Shown here piece by piece: positions 34,411-42,821 of a DNA stretch of 64,000 bases. Source of the stretch: CAZQFV01 sp964613665 (lineage in GTDB: Bacteria > Chloroflexota > Chloroflexia > DTKN01). The translations under genes and the position numbers were made by a program. How positions within the stretch are numbered: the first letter of the stretch is position 1; the number at the start of each line of letters is the position of its first letter. The DNA is taken from assembly GCA_964613665.1 (NCBI GenBank), contig CAZTIG010000002.1, positions 147,061 through 211,060 of the forward strand, in the 5' to 3' direction. A model generated the notes under the pieces. It had not been told where the DNA came from. It was given only the letters and a program-made list of their open reading frames with translations, and did no database searches.

Positions 34411-36212
34411 CCCTGCCCCTCCTGCGGCCGCAGCTGCCGGTAGTAGATCTCGGCGTACAGGCCGCTGCTCTGGAGCAGCTCATCGTGCGCGGTGCGGGCA
34501 GCCGTGCGCTGCGCGCGGGCGGCGACGCGCCCGCGGTCCAGCACCAGCACCAGGTCGGCCCGGCGCACCGTGCTCAGGCGCTGGGCGATGATGAAGGTGG
34601 TCCGCCCCTCCATCAGCCGGGCCAACGCGCCCTGGATGAGCGCCTCGGTCTCCGTGTCCACACTGGAGGTGGCATCGTCCAGTATCAGGATGCGCGGGTC
34701 CTTCAGCAGGGCCCGGGCGATGGCGATGCGCTGCTTCTGTCCGCCGGAGAGGGTCACGCCGCGCTCGCCGACGAGGGCCTCGTACTGGCCGGGCAGCTCC
34801 AGGATAAAGTCGTGGGCCGCGGCGTTGCGCGCCGCCGCGACGATCTCCTCCATGCCCGCACCGGGCCGGCCGAAGGCGATGTTCTCGCGGACAGTCGTGG
34901 CGAAGAGGGTGGTGTCCTGCAGCACGATGCCGATCTGCTCGCGCAGGGAAGCGACCGTCACGCCGCGGATGTCCTGCCCGTCGACGAGGATGCGCCCGCC
35001 GGTCGGGTCGTAGAAGCGGGGGATGAGGCTGATGACCGAGCTCTTGCCCGAGCCGGTGGCACCGAGCAGCGCCACGACCTGGCCCGGCTGGACCTCAAAG
35101 TCGACCTCCTCCAGCACGCGGTGCCGGCCAAAGTAGGCGAAGGAGACGCGCTCGAAGCGGACATGCCCCCGCACCGGGCCGAGGGGCGTCGCTCCCGGCA
35201 GGTCCTGGACCTCGGCCTCGGCGTCCAGGATCTCAAAGACGCGCTCGCCGGAGGCCACGGCCTGGGCGATGGCCGGCACGACCATGCCCAGCCGCCGCAC
35301 CGGCACCAGGAGTTGGCCCACGTAGGTGCTAAAGGCGACCAGCGCCCCGATGGTCAGCGCCCCGCGGATGACGAGCTGTCCCCCGTAGATCAGGACAAAG
35401 ACCGTGCCCAGGCTGACGACGAGCCGCAGCAGCGGCAGGTTGATGGCGCGCAGGCGCGAGGCCTTGACGTTCAGGGCAAAGAGCCGCTCGTTCTCCTCCT
35501 CGAAACGTCCAACTTCGGCCCGCTCCTGGGCAAAGGCCTTGACGATGCGCGCGCCGCGCAGGTTCTGCTCCAGGCGGGTGGTCAGTCCGGAGAGCTGCTG
35601 CTGGACGGCCTGGGAGAGGGGCCGGAAGCGGCGACCAAAGGCCAGCGCCTGGTAGGCCAGCACTGGGACGACGATCAGGGTCAGCAGGGCCAGTGGGACA
35701 TCGATCAGGAGCATCGCCACCGCCACGCCCAGCAGCAGGGTGACCACCTCGACCAGCCGCACAAAGGCCCGCCCGGTGAGGAAGCGCACGCGGTCCACGT
35801 CGCTGATAGCCCGGGTCAGCAGCTCGCCGGTCTCGGCCCGGTCATGGTAGGAGAAGGAGAGAGCCTGCAGTTTGCCGTGCAGGGCGTTGCGCAGGTCATA
35901 GGCCACGCCCTGCGAGGCCAGCTCGGTCCAGCGCCCGGAGAGGTAGGTGCCCACGCCGCGCAGGAGGGTCAGGCCCAGCAGGGCGGCCACCCCCCAGCCG
36001 ATCACGGCCAGGTCGCCCCCCTCGATGCCCTGGTCGACGATGGCGCGGATGACCAGGGGGATGCCCAGGGTGACGCCGTTGCCGAGAAGCAGCAGCAGGT
36101 ACGAGCCCCCCACGTAGCGGCGGTAGGACCCCAGGTGGCGCAGGCAGCGCAGCAGGGTGCGCCCGCCTCCCGGCCGGCGCAGCCGGATAGGAGCCAGGGC
36201 GTCAACAGCCAT
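34407..36212 (-). CDS. ABC exporter half-transporter, degenerate partner
   Basis: Partner of the 32578-34410 protein, 601 residues with membrane domain (about residues 30-320) and ATPase. Walker A GATGSGKSS and signature LSGGQKQR are normal, but the Walker B reads ILILDDATSSVD (Asp in place of the catalytic Glu) and the H-loop reads IIAQRLSTV (Gln in place of His). So one composite ATP site would be degenerate: its Walker A/B from this protein with LSVGQ from the partner. Its start overlaps the marR 3' end by 11 bases, so the three genes form one operon. Substrates may be drugs or lipids. Confidence 0.92.
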   Translation of the reverse strand: MAVDALAPIRLRRPGGGRTLLRCLRHLGSYRRYVGGSYLLLLLGNGVTLGIPLVIRAIVDQGIEGGDLAVIGWGVAALLGLTLLRGVGTYLSGRWTELASQGVAYDLRNALHGKLQALSFSYHDRAETGELLTRAISDVDRVRFLTGRAFVRLVEVVTLLLGVAVAMLLIDVPLALLTLIVVPVLAYQALAFGRRFRPLSQAVQQQLSGLTTRLEQNLRGARIVKAFAQERAEVGRFEEENERLFALNVKASRLRAINLPLLRLVVSLGTVFVLIYGGQLVIRGALTIGALVAFSTYVGQLLVPVRRLGMVVPAIAQAVASGERVFEILDAEAEVQDLPGATPLGPVRGHVRFERVSFAYFGRHRVLEEVDFEVQPGQVVALLGATGSGKSSVISLIPRFYDPTGGRILVDGQDIRGVTVASLREQIGIVLQDTTLFATTVRENIAFGRPGAGMEEIVAAARNAAAHDFILELPGQYEALVGERGVTLSGGQKQRIAIARALLKDPRILILDDATSSVDTETEALIQGALARLMEGRTTFIIAQRLSTVRRADLVLVLDRGRVAARAQRTAARTAHDELLQSSGLYAEIYYRQLRPQEGQG

Positions 36213-36648
36213 CGGGAATCTCCAGGAGCTCCCGGATCTCGGCCAGGGCGTCGTGGAGCGCCTGCAGGCGCTCCGGCGGCAGGGCCTTGAGCTTCTCGCG
36301 CAGGAGCGGGATGCCCTCCAGGGGCGTCCCTTCGGCGGCGGCGCGGCCGGCCGGGGTCAGAGAGACGAGGACCACGCGGCTGTCGCTCTCGGCGCGGGCG
36401 CGGGTGACGTAGCCGGCCTGCTCCATGGCCGCGACCAGCTCCGAGGTGCTGCTGTCGCTGATGTAGAGATAGTCGCGCAACTGGCCGACCGCCCGCGGGC
36501 CGGCCTCCAGCAGGTAGCGCAGCGTGGCCACCTGCCGGCCGCTCAGCCCCTGCTCCTGCATCCGGCGGGCATGCCGGCGCAGGTAGCGGTACAGGCTCAG
36601 GAAGGTGTGCATCGTCTCCACGAACAGGGCATCGTCGTAGCCGCCCAC
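36202..36648 (-). CDS. MarR family transcriptional regulator
   Basis: Winged-helix repressor of 148 residues. LSGRQVATLRYLLEAGPRAVGQLRDYLYISDSSTSELVAAME covers the DNA-binding helices, and the wing follows as GYVTRARAESDSRVVLVSLTPAGRA. Start is GTG 36648, behind a GAGGTGAG site. It precedes the heterodimeric exporter and overlaps it by 11 bases; a palindrome between its own -10 and start codon is a likely autorepression site. Such MarR-exporter operons are usually opened by the exported compound. Confidence 0.92.
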   Translation of the reverse strand: MGGYDDALFVETMHTFLSLYRYLRRHARRMQEQGLSGRQVATLRYLLEAGPRAVGQLRDYLYISDSSTSELVAAMEQAGYVTRARAESDSRVVLVSLTPAGRAAAEGTPLEGIPLLREKLKALPPERLQALHDALAEIRELLEIPDGC

Positions 36649-36667
36649 AGCTCACCTCGCAGCACAG

Positions 36668-36687
36668 ATATTTCGGTTCCGAAGTAT
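36668..36687. promoter_or_regulatory. candidate MarR operator
   Basis: Inverted repeat ATATTTCGG-TT-CCGAAGTAT (8 of 9 positions pair) directly downstream of the minus-strand -10, over the expected transcription start of the marR-exporter operon. Confidence 0.65.
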
Positions 36688-36716
36688 ATTCTACGGCAGG
36701 TGGGCGTAACTGTCAA
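36688..36716 (-). promoter_or_regulatory. sigma-70 type promoter of the marR-exporter operon
   Basis: Minus strand: TTGACA (36716-36711), 17 bases, TAGAAT (36693-36688). Flanked at once by the candidate operator. Confidence 0.8.
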
Positions 36717-36786
36717 ATCGCGGGGTGTCCGGCTGCCCAGTGAGGGGGAAAGCCTCCGATGCCGCTGGTGCCCGCGGGCGGCCCTT

Positions 36787-36815
36787 TTGCGCTTCGGCCC
36801 GTGTTGTGCTATACT
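36787..36815 (+). promoter_or_regulatory. sigma-70 type promoter of the amidohydrolase gene
   Basis: TTGCGC (36787-36792), 17 bases, TATACT (36810-36815) with TGc extension. Confidence 0.7.
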
Positions 36816-36836
36816 GCGCCCTGCGCCACAGCGCAT

Positions 36837-36932
36837 TCCCGCGGGGCGGCCCGGGGGCCGCCCCGCGTCCACGCTCGCATCGGCGGATCGTCCGCCGCAT
36901 GCTTCGACCGGGCGGCGCGGCGCTGCGCCGCC
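36837..36932 (+). other. leader with three consecutive GC-rich hairpins
   Basis: GCGGGGCGGCC / GGCCGCCCCGC (36841-36866), then GGCGGA / TCCGCC (about 36882-36897), then GGCGGCGC / GCGCCGCC (about 36911-36932), all between the predicted start of transcription and AAGGAGGT of the amidohydrolase. No known RNA family recognised. Confidence 0.6.
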
Positions 36933-36946
36933 AAGGAGGTAGCACG

Positions 36947-38155
36947 ATGATCGCCATCAAGAACGGCCGCGTCCTGACCATCACCCGCGGCATCCTGGAT
37001 CCCGGCACCGTCCTGATCGAGGACGGGCGCATCGCCGCCGTGGGCAAGCGGGTGCGGGTACCCGCCGGCGCCGAGGTCTACGACGCCGCGGGCCAGTTCG
37101 TCCTGCCCGGCCTGATCGACGCCCACTGCCACGTCGGCCTCTTCCCCGACGGCATCGGCTGGGAGTACGCCGACGGCAACGAGATGACCGACCCGATCAC
37201 GCCCCACCTGCGGGCCATCGACGCCATCCACCCCGAGGACATGGCCTTTCCCGAGCTGGTATCCGCCGGGGTGACCACCGTCTTCACCGGCCCGGGCAGC
37301 GGCAACCTGATCGGCGGGCAGGCCACCTGCCTGAAGACGGTGCCCCGGCCGAGCATCGCCCAGATGATCGTCAAGGACCCGGCCGGCATGAAGATGGCCC
37401 TGGGCGAGAACCCCCGCCGGGTCTACGGCGAACAGAAAAAGACCCCGGCCACGCGCATGGCCAACGCCGCCATCCTGCGCTCGGCCCTGGTCAGCGCCCA
37501 GAACTACCTGCAGAAGTGGGAGCGCTACGAGGCCGAGCGGGCTGCCTTCCAGACCGGGGGCTCTGCTGAACCGGGCAAGGCGCCCACGCCGCCCGAGCGC
37601 GACCTGAAGATGGAGGCCCTCGTCCCGGTGCTGCGCCGCCAGCTCAAGGCGCGCATCCACGCCCACCGCGCCGACGACATCCTCACCGCCATCCGCATCG
37701 CCGAGGAGTTCGACCTCGACCTGTCCATCGAGCACGCCACCGAGGGCTACAAGATCGCCGACATCCTGGCCGAGAAGGGCATCCCGGTCGTTGTCGGGCC
37801 GATCTTCTTCTCCCGCCAGAAGTACGAGCTGCGCGGCATGACCCCGCGCAACCCCGGCCTGCTGGCCCGCGCCGGCGTCAAGGTGGCCATCCAGACCGAC
37901 GAGTCCTCGGCGACGCGCTACCTCTCCATCAACGCCGCCCTGGCCGTGCGCGAGGGCATGCCCGAGGAGGAGGCCCTGAAGGCCATCACCATCAATGCCG
38001 CCGAGATCATCGGCGTGGCCGAGCGCGTGGGCAGCCTGGAGACCGGCAAGGACGCCGACGTGGTCGTCTTCAGCGGGCATCCATTCGACTACCGCACCGT
38101 GGCCGAGCGCGTGTGGGTCGACGGCCGGCTGGTCTACCGGCGGGAAGAGGCGTAG
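36947..38155 (+). CDS. amidohydrolase family protein (imidazolonepropionase/prolidase-like)
   Basis: Metal-dependent hydrolase of 402 residues. GLIDAHCHVGLF holds the HxH metal site, LKARIHAHRADDILTAIRIAEEF and LSIEHATEGYKIADIL further His ligands, and VAIQTDESSATRYLS the catalytic Asp. The final TINAAEIIGVAERVGSLETGKDADVVVFSGHPFDYRT is the composite beta domain common to Xaa-Pro/imidazolone-type members. No signal peptide. AAGGAGGT lies before ATG 36947. Relatives act on amides, hydantoin-like rings or peptides; this one's substrate is not readable. A good terminator follows. Confidence 0.88.
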   Translation: MIAIKNGRVLTITRGILDPGTVLIEDGRIAAVGKRVRVPAGAEVYDAAGQFVLPGLIDAHCHVGLFPDGIGWEYADGNEMTDPITPHLRAIDAIHPEDMAFPELVSAGVTTVFTGPGSGNLIGGQATCLKTVPRPSIAQMIVKDPAGMKMALGENPRRVYGEQKKTPATRMANAAILRSALVSAQNYLQKWERYEAERAAFQTGGSAEPGKAPTPPERDLKMEALVPVLRRQLKARIHAHRADDILTAIRIAEEFDLDLSIEHATEGYKIADILAEKGIPVVVGPIFFSRQKYELRGMTPRNPGLLARAGVKVAIQTDESSATRYLSINAALAVREGMPEEEALKAITINAAEIIGVAERVGSLETGKDADVVVFSGHPFDYRTVAERVWVDGRLVYRREEA

Positions 38156-38177
38156 GACCCCGGCATCCCACAGATCG

Positions 38178-38214
38178 CACCCGGGCGCGCGTCGGTGCGC
38201 CCGGGTGTGCTTTT
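38178..38214 (+). terminator. intrinsic terminator after the amidohydrolase
   Basis: Perfect 11-bp stem CACCCGGGCGC / GCGCCCGGGTG (38178-38188, 38197-38207), 8-base loop, then TGCTTTT. Confidence 0.8.
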
Positions 38215-38228
38215 GCCACCGCGATAGC

Positions 38229-38370
38229 AGGGTCGCGGCGGTGCACCACGACCGGCAAGTGCCCGGCCTGCAGGAAGCGCGACACAGCCGTACCATTGCG
38301 CCACCCCTGCGTGTGCGGTGTCGTGTCGCTGCCGGGACCGGGCACTTGCCGGTCAGGGCCGGCGACTTGG
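38229..38370 (+). repeat. 142-nt nested inverted-repeat element, copy 2
   Basis: Main arms ACCGGCAAGTGCCCGG (38251-38266) / CCGGGCACTTGCCGGT (38338-38353), a perfect 16-bp match with 71 bases between; outer arms GGTCGC / GCGAC. Ends 20 bases before the -35 of the sensor kinase promoter. Confidence 0.9.
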
Positions 38371-38389
38371 CCGTGGCCTTTATGCCCGC

Positions 38390-38419
38390 TGGACAACTGC
38401 CCGCCCCATGGTGTACAAT
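38390..38419 (+). promoter_or_regulatory. sigma-70 type promoter of the sensor kinase operon
   Basis: TGGACA (38390-38395), 18 bases, TACAAT (38414-38419). Leader about 30 bases. Confidence 0.65.
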
Positions 38420-38452
38420 TGGGCCGTGCTCCGCAGCACGGAGGTGTGACCC

Positions 38453-40036
38453 ATGCTGGCACCGATCAGCGACTACCGCTTGCGCCAGCGCGAGTACCTG
38501 CTGCGCATCGCCCGGGCCATGACGTCGCGCCTGGACCTGCGCGACCTCCTGGGGCTGGTGATCGAGGAGTCGGTGGAGATCCTCTCCGCCGCGGCCGGTC
38601 TGATCGCCCTGCGCGAGGACAAGCCCGACCTGGTGGTCCGCGCCTACTACGGCCTGACCGAGGACCTGCTGGCCCTCTTTGCTCCCCTGCTGACCGGCGA
38701 CTTTTTCGACCGGCTGGTCCAGGAGGGCGGCTGGACCACCGCCGACCTGGCCCAGCCGCTGCAGGTATCGTACTCCGCGCTGGGTGTGCGCCTGCGCCAG
38801 GTCGTGGCGTTGCCCCTGGTCGTCGGCACGGAGCCCATGGGCGTGATCTATGTCATCCGCTCCGGCTCCAGCCCAAGCTTTTCCCAGAACGACCGCCAGG
38901 TGCTGTCTGCCTTTGCCGACCAGGCGGCCATCGCCGTGCACAACGCCCGCCTCTACCAGGACCTGCTGGCCGAAAAACGCCACCTGGACACGATCATCGA
39001 GAACAGCGCCGACGGGGTGATGATCCTGGACGGGCAGTGGCGCATCCGGACCACCAACCGGGCGCTGGAGCAGATGCTGGGCTGGCGGCGCGCCGAGCTC
39101 CTCGGCCGGACCTGCGCCGAGGTGCTGCAGCTGGCCACGTCGCAGGGCACGCCCTTCTGCCGCGGCTGCTGCCCGCTAGAGCACCCCACCGACGAGCTAC
39201 ACCCCTACGTGGAGGGCGTGCACACAACGCCGGACGGCCGGCGCATCCACCTGGGCATCACCTACGCCGTGCTGCGCGGGCAGGACGGTCGGCTCCTGGA
39301 GGCCATCGCCAACGTCCGCGACATCACCCGAATGAAGGAGGCCGAGGAGGCCAAGTCGACCTTCTTCTCGATCATCTCGCACGAGCTCAAGACGCCGGTG
39401 GCCATCATCAAGGGATATGCCGGCACCCTGCGGCGCGAGGACGCCCAGTGGGAGCCCCAGACGCTGCGCCACGGCCTGCAGGTGATCGAGGAGGAGAGCG
39501 ACCGCCTGGACCAGCACATCAGCAGCCTGCTGGAGGCCTCGCGCATCCAGGCCGGTGCCTTGAAGCTGAACCTGGCGCCCATGGAGATTGCCGGCCTGGT
39601 GCAGAAGCTGGTGGACGAGTTCCGCATGCAGACGGACCGGCACACCTTCGAGGTCGATTTCCCCCCCGACTTCCCGGCGGTGTGGGTCGACTATGAGCGC
39701 ATCCGCATGGTCCTGTCCAACCTGCTCTCCAACGCCATCAAGTACTCGCCACAGGGCGGGGTCATCCGCGTGGGCGGCTGGGTGGAGATCGAGCGCGCCG
39801 TCGTCTACGTCGCCGACCAGGGGATCGGCATCCCCGCCGCGGAGGTGCCGCAGATCTTTGAGCGCTTCTACCGCGTGGACAACCGCCTCTCGCGTACGAC
39901 GGCGGGGGCCGGCCTGGGGCTGTATCTGTGCAAGTCCATCGTCGAGGCCCATGGGGGCGAGATCTGGGTGCGCAGCGAGCCCGGGCAGGGCTCGACCTTC
40001 TTCTTTTCCCTGCCCCGGCGGGAAGGAGGGGCCTAG
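38453..40036 (+). CDS. sensor histidine kinase, GAF-PAS-HisKA-HATPase
   Basis: Cytoplasmic sensor kinase of 527 residues without membrane helices. GAF domain about residues 15-165; PAS domain about 175-300; HisKA with phospho-acceptor in FSIISHELKTPVAIIKGY (His near 310); HATPase with N box LSNLLSNAIKYSPQGG, G1 ADQGIGIP, F box FERFYR and G2 AGAGLGLYLCKSIVEAHGG. The PAS domain contains GRTCAEVL and FCRGCCPLEHP, a cysteine group that could bind a metal or sense redox. The phospho-target is presumably the response regulator two genes down. The GDPD gene starts on its last base. Confidence 0.93.
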   Translation: MLAPISDYRLRQREYLLRIARAMTSRLDLRDLLGLVIEESVEILSAAAGLIALREDKPDLVVRAYYGLTEDLLALFAPLLTGDFFDRLVQEGGWTTADLAQPLQVSYSALGVRLRQVVALPLVVGTEPMGVIYVIRSGSSPSFSQNDRQVLSAFADQAAIAVHNARLYQDLLAEKRHLDTIIENSADGVMILDGQWRIRTTNRALEQMLGWRRAELLGRTCAEVLQLATSQGTPFCRGCCPLEHPTDELHPYVEGVHTTPDGRRIHLGITYAVLRGQDGRLLEAIANVRDITRMKEAEEAKSTFFSIISHELKTPVAIIKGYAGTLRREDAQWEPQTLRHGLQVIEEESDRLDQHISSLLEASRIQAGALKLNLAPMEIAGLVQKLVDEFRMQTDRHTFEVDFPPDFPAVWVDYERIRMVLSNLLSNAIKYSPQGGVIRVGGWVEIERAVVYVADQGIGIPAAEVPQIFERFYRVDNRLSRTTAGAGLGLYLCKSIVEAHGGEIWVRSEPGQGSTFFFSLPRREGGA

Positions 40037-40824
40037 TGGAGGCCTTTTCCGGGCGGCCGCTGGTGCTGGGCCACCGCGGGGCGCGCCGCGAGGCCCCGGA
40101 GAACACGCTGCCGGCCTTTCGCCGGGCCCTGGAGCTGGGAGCCGACGGGGTCGAGCTGGACGTCCGCCTGGCCGGCGACGGCACGGTTATCGTCCTACAC
40201 GACGACGGTCTGGAGCGCACCACCGACGGCCGCGGTCGGGCCGACCGGCTCTCGTGGGACGCGCTGCGCCAGCTGGATGCCGGGAGGCGCTTCGGGCCGG
40301 CCTTTGCCGGGACGCCGCTCTGCACCCTGGCCGAGGCCCTGGCCGTGCTGGCGCCGGCCCGCCTGGTCAACGTCGAGCTCAAGGGGCCGGCGCGGGGCCG
40401 CCACCTGGAGCGGGCCGTGCTAGAGGTGGTGCGGCAGGCCGGCATGGTCGAGCGAGTCGTCTTTTCCTCCTTCGCCCGTGCCCACCTGGCGCGGCTGCGC
40501 CGCCTCGACGGCGGCATCGCCCTGGCCTGGCTGTTCAACTGGCCCTGGCAGTGGTGGCTGGCCTGGCCGCTGGCCCGGTCCCTGCGGCTGCAGGCCCTGC
40601 ACCCGGCCGGCGTGGCCGTCACGGAGTGGGCCGTGCGCCTGGCCCACCGGCGCGGCCTGCGCGTGGTCCCCTGGACGGTCAACGAGGAAGAGACCGCGCG
40701 GCGCATGGCTGCCTGGGGCGTGGACGGGCTGATCACCGACAGGCCGGGAGAGGTACGGGCCTGGCTGGACACACATGGGCAGCCAGTTTCCGGCGGTCCG
40801 CCTGCGGCAGCAGGCAAAGGCTGA
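40036..40824 (+). CDS. glycerophosphodiester phosphodiesterase
   Basis: GDPD-type TIM-barrel enzyme of 262 residues that cleaves glycerophosphodiesters to sn-glycerol 3-phosphate and an alcohol. VLGHRGARREAPENTLPAFRRALELGADGVELDVRLAGDG contains the HRG and ENT signatures with metal-binding Glu and Asp, and IVLHDDGLERTTDG the catalytic His. VNVELKG is the next metal part. No signal peptide, so cytoplasmic. GTG start at 40036 shares one base with the kinase TAG stop, with AAGGAGG before it. It sits inside a two-component operon. Confidence 0.93.
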   Translation: MEAFSGRPLVLGHRGARREAPENTLPAFRRALELGADGVELDVRLAGDGTVIVLHDDGLERTTDGRGRADRLSWDALRQLDAGRRFGPAFAGTPLCTLAEALAVLAPARLVNVELKGPARGRHLERAVLEVVRQAGMVERVVFSSFARAHLARLRRLDGGIALAWLFNWPWQWWLAWPLARSLRLQALHPAGVAVTEWAVRLAHRRGLRVVPWTVNEEETARRMAAWGVDGLITDRPGEVRAWLDTHGQPVSGGPPAAAGKG

Positions 40825-40855
40825 CCGCTGACCGCTGATCGCTGACCGTTGACAG
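40821..40855. repeat. heptamer tract, CTGACCG
   Basis: Units CTGACCG, CTGACCG, CTGATCG, CTGACCG, TTGACAG. The first contains the GDPD stop codon. Confidence 0.85.
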
Positions 40856-40884
40856 CTGCTCGCTACCTGAGAGGAAGCATCGCC

Positions 40885-41607
40885 ATGGAAGTCGGAAAAT
40901 TCTCCCCGAAGGGCAAGGCCATCCTGGTGGTGGACGACGAGCGCCGCATGGTCGAGTTCGTCCGCATGAACCTGGAGCTGGAGGGCTACCGCGTGGCCAC
41001 AGCCGGCAACGGGCTGGAGGCGCTGGAGCGGCTACGCGCCGACCTGCCCGACCTGGTCCTGTTGGACGTGATGATGCCGGAGATGGACGGCTTCGAGACG
41101 CTGCGGCGCATCCGCGAGGTATCGGCAGTGCCGGTGCTCATGGTGACCGTGCGCGGCGACGAGCCCGACCTGATCCGCGGGCTGGAGCTGGGAGCGGACG
41201 ACTATATTGCCAAGCCCTTCTCGCCGCGCGAGCTGCTGGTGCGCATCAAGGCGGCGCTGCGCCGGGCGGAGATGCCGGTGGCAGGGGCCCCGGCGCGCAT
41301 CGTGGTCGACGAGGGCCTGACCATCGACACGGCCAAGCGCGAGGTCATCGTCCGTGGCCAGGTGGTCAAGCTGCGGCCGACAGAGTACCGCCTGCTCTAC
41401 CACCTGGTGCAGAACGCCGGCTGGGTGCTGACCCACGAGATGCTCCTGTCCAAGGTGTGGGGGCCCGAGTACCGCGACGAGACGCAGTACCTGCGCCTGT
41501 ACATCACCTACCTGCGGCAGAAGATCGAGGAGGATCCGGCCCACCCCCGCTACATCCTGACCGAGCGCGGGGTGGGCTACCGCTTCAAGGAGTTCTCCCC
41601 CTCATAG
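40885..41607 (+). CDS. OmpR/PhoB-type response regulator
   Basis: DNA-binding regulator of 240 residues. The receiver domain (about 12-125) has ILVVDDERRMV for the acidic pocket, Asp61 in LVLLDVMMPEMDGFE as phospho-acceptor, and the Lys in DDYIAKPFSPREL. C-terminal winged helix (about 145-238) includes VVKLRPTEYRLLYHLVQNAGWVL and RGVGYRFKE. It is the probable partner of the sensor kinase, with GDPD between them. ATG 40885 has GAGAGGAAG upstream; an in-frame ATG at 40849 lies in the repeat. Confidence 0.93.
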   Translation: MEVGKFSPKGKAILVVDDERRMVEFVRMNLELEGYRVATAGNGLEALERLRADLPDLVLLDVMMPEMDGFETLRRIREVSAVPVLMVTVRGDEPDLIRGLELGADDYIAKPFSPRELLVRIKAALRRAEMPVAGAPARIVVDEGLTIDTAKREVIVRGQVVKLRPTEYRLLYHLVQNAGWVLTHEMLLSKVWGPEYRDETQYLRLYITYLRQKIEEDPAHPRYILTERGVGYRFKEFSPS

Positions 41608-41621
41608 AGAAGGAGGCGCCG

Positions 41622-42581
41622 GTGGAGCTCGACATCCTGCTCTGGCTGCAGTCGCTGGCCACGACCTGGCTGGACTATGTCTTTGGCGGCATCACCTATC
41701 TGGGCAGCGAGTACTTTTACCTGGCCGCGCTGTGCCTGCTCTACTGGTGCGTGGACGTGCGCGGGACGCTGCGCCTGTTCGTCGTCTTCCTGTCCTCCGT
41801 CTACCTGTCCGGGGCGGTCAAGGAGATCGTCGCCGCGCCCCGTCCGTTCCAGGCCTACCCCGAGCTGATCCGGCCGCGCTTCGTCGAGACGGCCCCCGAC
41901 CCCTCTTTCCCCAGCGCCCACGCCATGGACGCCGTCGTCTTCTGGGGTTACCTGGGCATGGTCCTTCGCCGGCGCTGGCTGTACATCGTCGCCGTCGTCG
42001 TGGTGCTTCTGATCGCCCTCTCACGCCTCTACCTGGGCCTGCACTGGCCGCTGGACGTGCTGGGAGGGCTGGTCCTGGGGCTGCTGCTGCTGGGCTTTGC
42101 CTACATTGTCCTGCGCCTGCTGGCCGGCACGCCGCTCCGGGCGCGTTTCCCGCTGACGCTGCTCCTCAGCTTGGTGCCGCTGCTCTTCTTCGTGCTCTTT
42201 CCCTCGCACAGCAGCGCCAAGAGCATGGGGGTGCTCCTGGGGGCCATCGTGGGGCACCAGTTCGAGCGGCGCTACATCGACTTCCCGGTGCGCCGGCCGC
42301 TCTGGCAGCAGGCCCTCAAGCTGGTCATCGGCCTGGGCGGGGCGCTGGCCTTGCTCGTCGGGCTGAGCGGCGTCCTGGCACCGCTGCCCACGATGCCGGA
42401 GGCCTTGCGCTACATCCCCGGCGAGACGACCACGATGCCGGCCTGGGGTGGGTTCCTCTACGGCTGGGGCAACGAGCTGCCGGTGCTGCTGCGCTATACG
42501 TTGGTGGGGCTGTGGTGCGCGCTGGCCGCGCCGGGCCTCTTCCGGCTGATCTTGGGGAAGGAGGAGCGCACCGCGAGCTAG
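41622..42581 (+). CDS. PAP2 superfamily membrane phosphatase
   Basis: Integral membrane phosphatase of 319 residues with about 8 helices. The three PAP2 signatures are intact: KEIVAAPRP (KX6RP), PSFPSAHAMDAV (PSAH) and SRLYLGLHWPLDVLGG (SRX5HX3D). Family members remove phosphate from phosphatidate, PGP or undecaprenyl diphosphate. GTG 41622 has AGGAGG five bases upstream and lies 14 bases after the response regulator. With GDPD in the same operon, lipid phosphate turnover is a plausible target of the two-component system. Confidence 0.9.
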   Translation: MELDILLWLQSLATTWLDYVFGGITYLGSEYFYLAALCLLYWCVDVRGTLRLFVVFLSSVYLSGAVKEIVAAPRPFQAYPELIRPRFVETAPDPSFPSAHAMDAVVFWGYLGMVLRRRWLYIVAVVVVLLIALSRLYLGLHWPLDVLGGLVLGLLLLGFAYIVLRLLAGTPLRARFPLTLLLSLVPLLFFVLFPSHSSAKSMGVLLGAIVGHQFERRYIDFPVRRPLWQQALKLVIGLGGALALLVGLSGVLAPLPTMPEALRYIPGETTTMPAWGGFLYGWGNELPVLLRYTLVGLWCALAAPGLFRLILGKEERTAS

Positions 42582-42589
42582 CACGAAGC

Positions 42590-42638
42590 GCCCCAGCGGG
42601 GAGAGCGCACCGTACGGTGAACTCCCCCCGCTGGGGGC
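42590..42638 (+). terminator. large cruciform-like hairpin after PAP2 gene
   Basis: Outer stem GCCCCAGCGGGG (42590-42601) / CCCCGCTGGGGGC (42626-42638) enclosing a second palindrome CACCGTACGGTG (42608-42619). There is no T run, so it may be a processing or repeat structure instead of an intrinsic terminator. Confidence 0.5.
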
Positions 42639-42821
42639 TGACGCACATTGCATAGAGAAAGCGAGACCGCACCGGTGCCTGCGGTAGGCAGCCTTGCTCG
42701 GAGGTGAGCAGGGTAGGGGGCGTTCCCCGTTGGGATCCGCCGCCCTGGTTGGCCCTGGTTGCCTGGCCACCCCCACCCCGTCCGCCCGGATCGACCGCGG
42801 GGATGGGGGCCGGCAGCCGGC

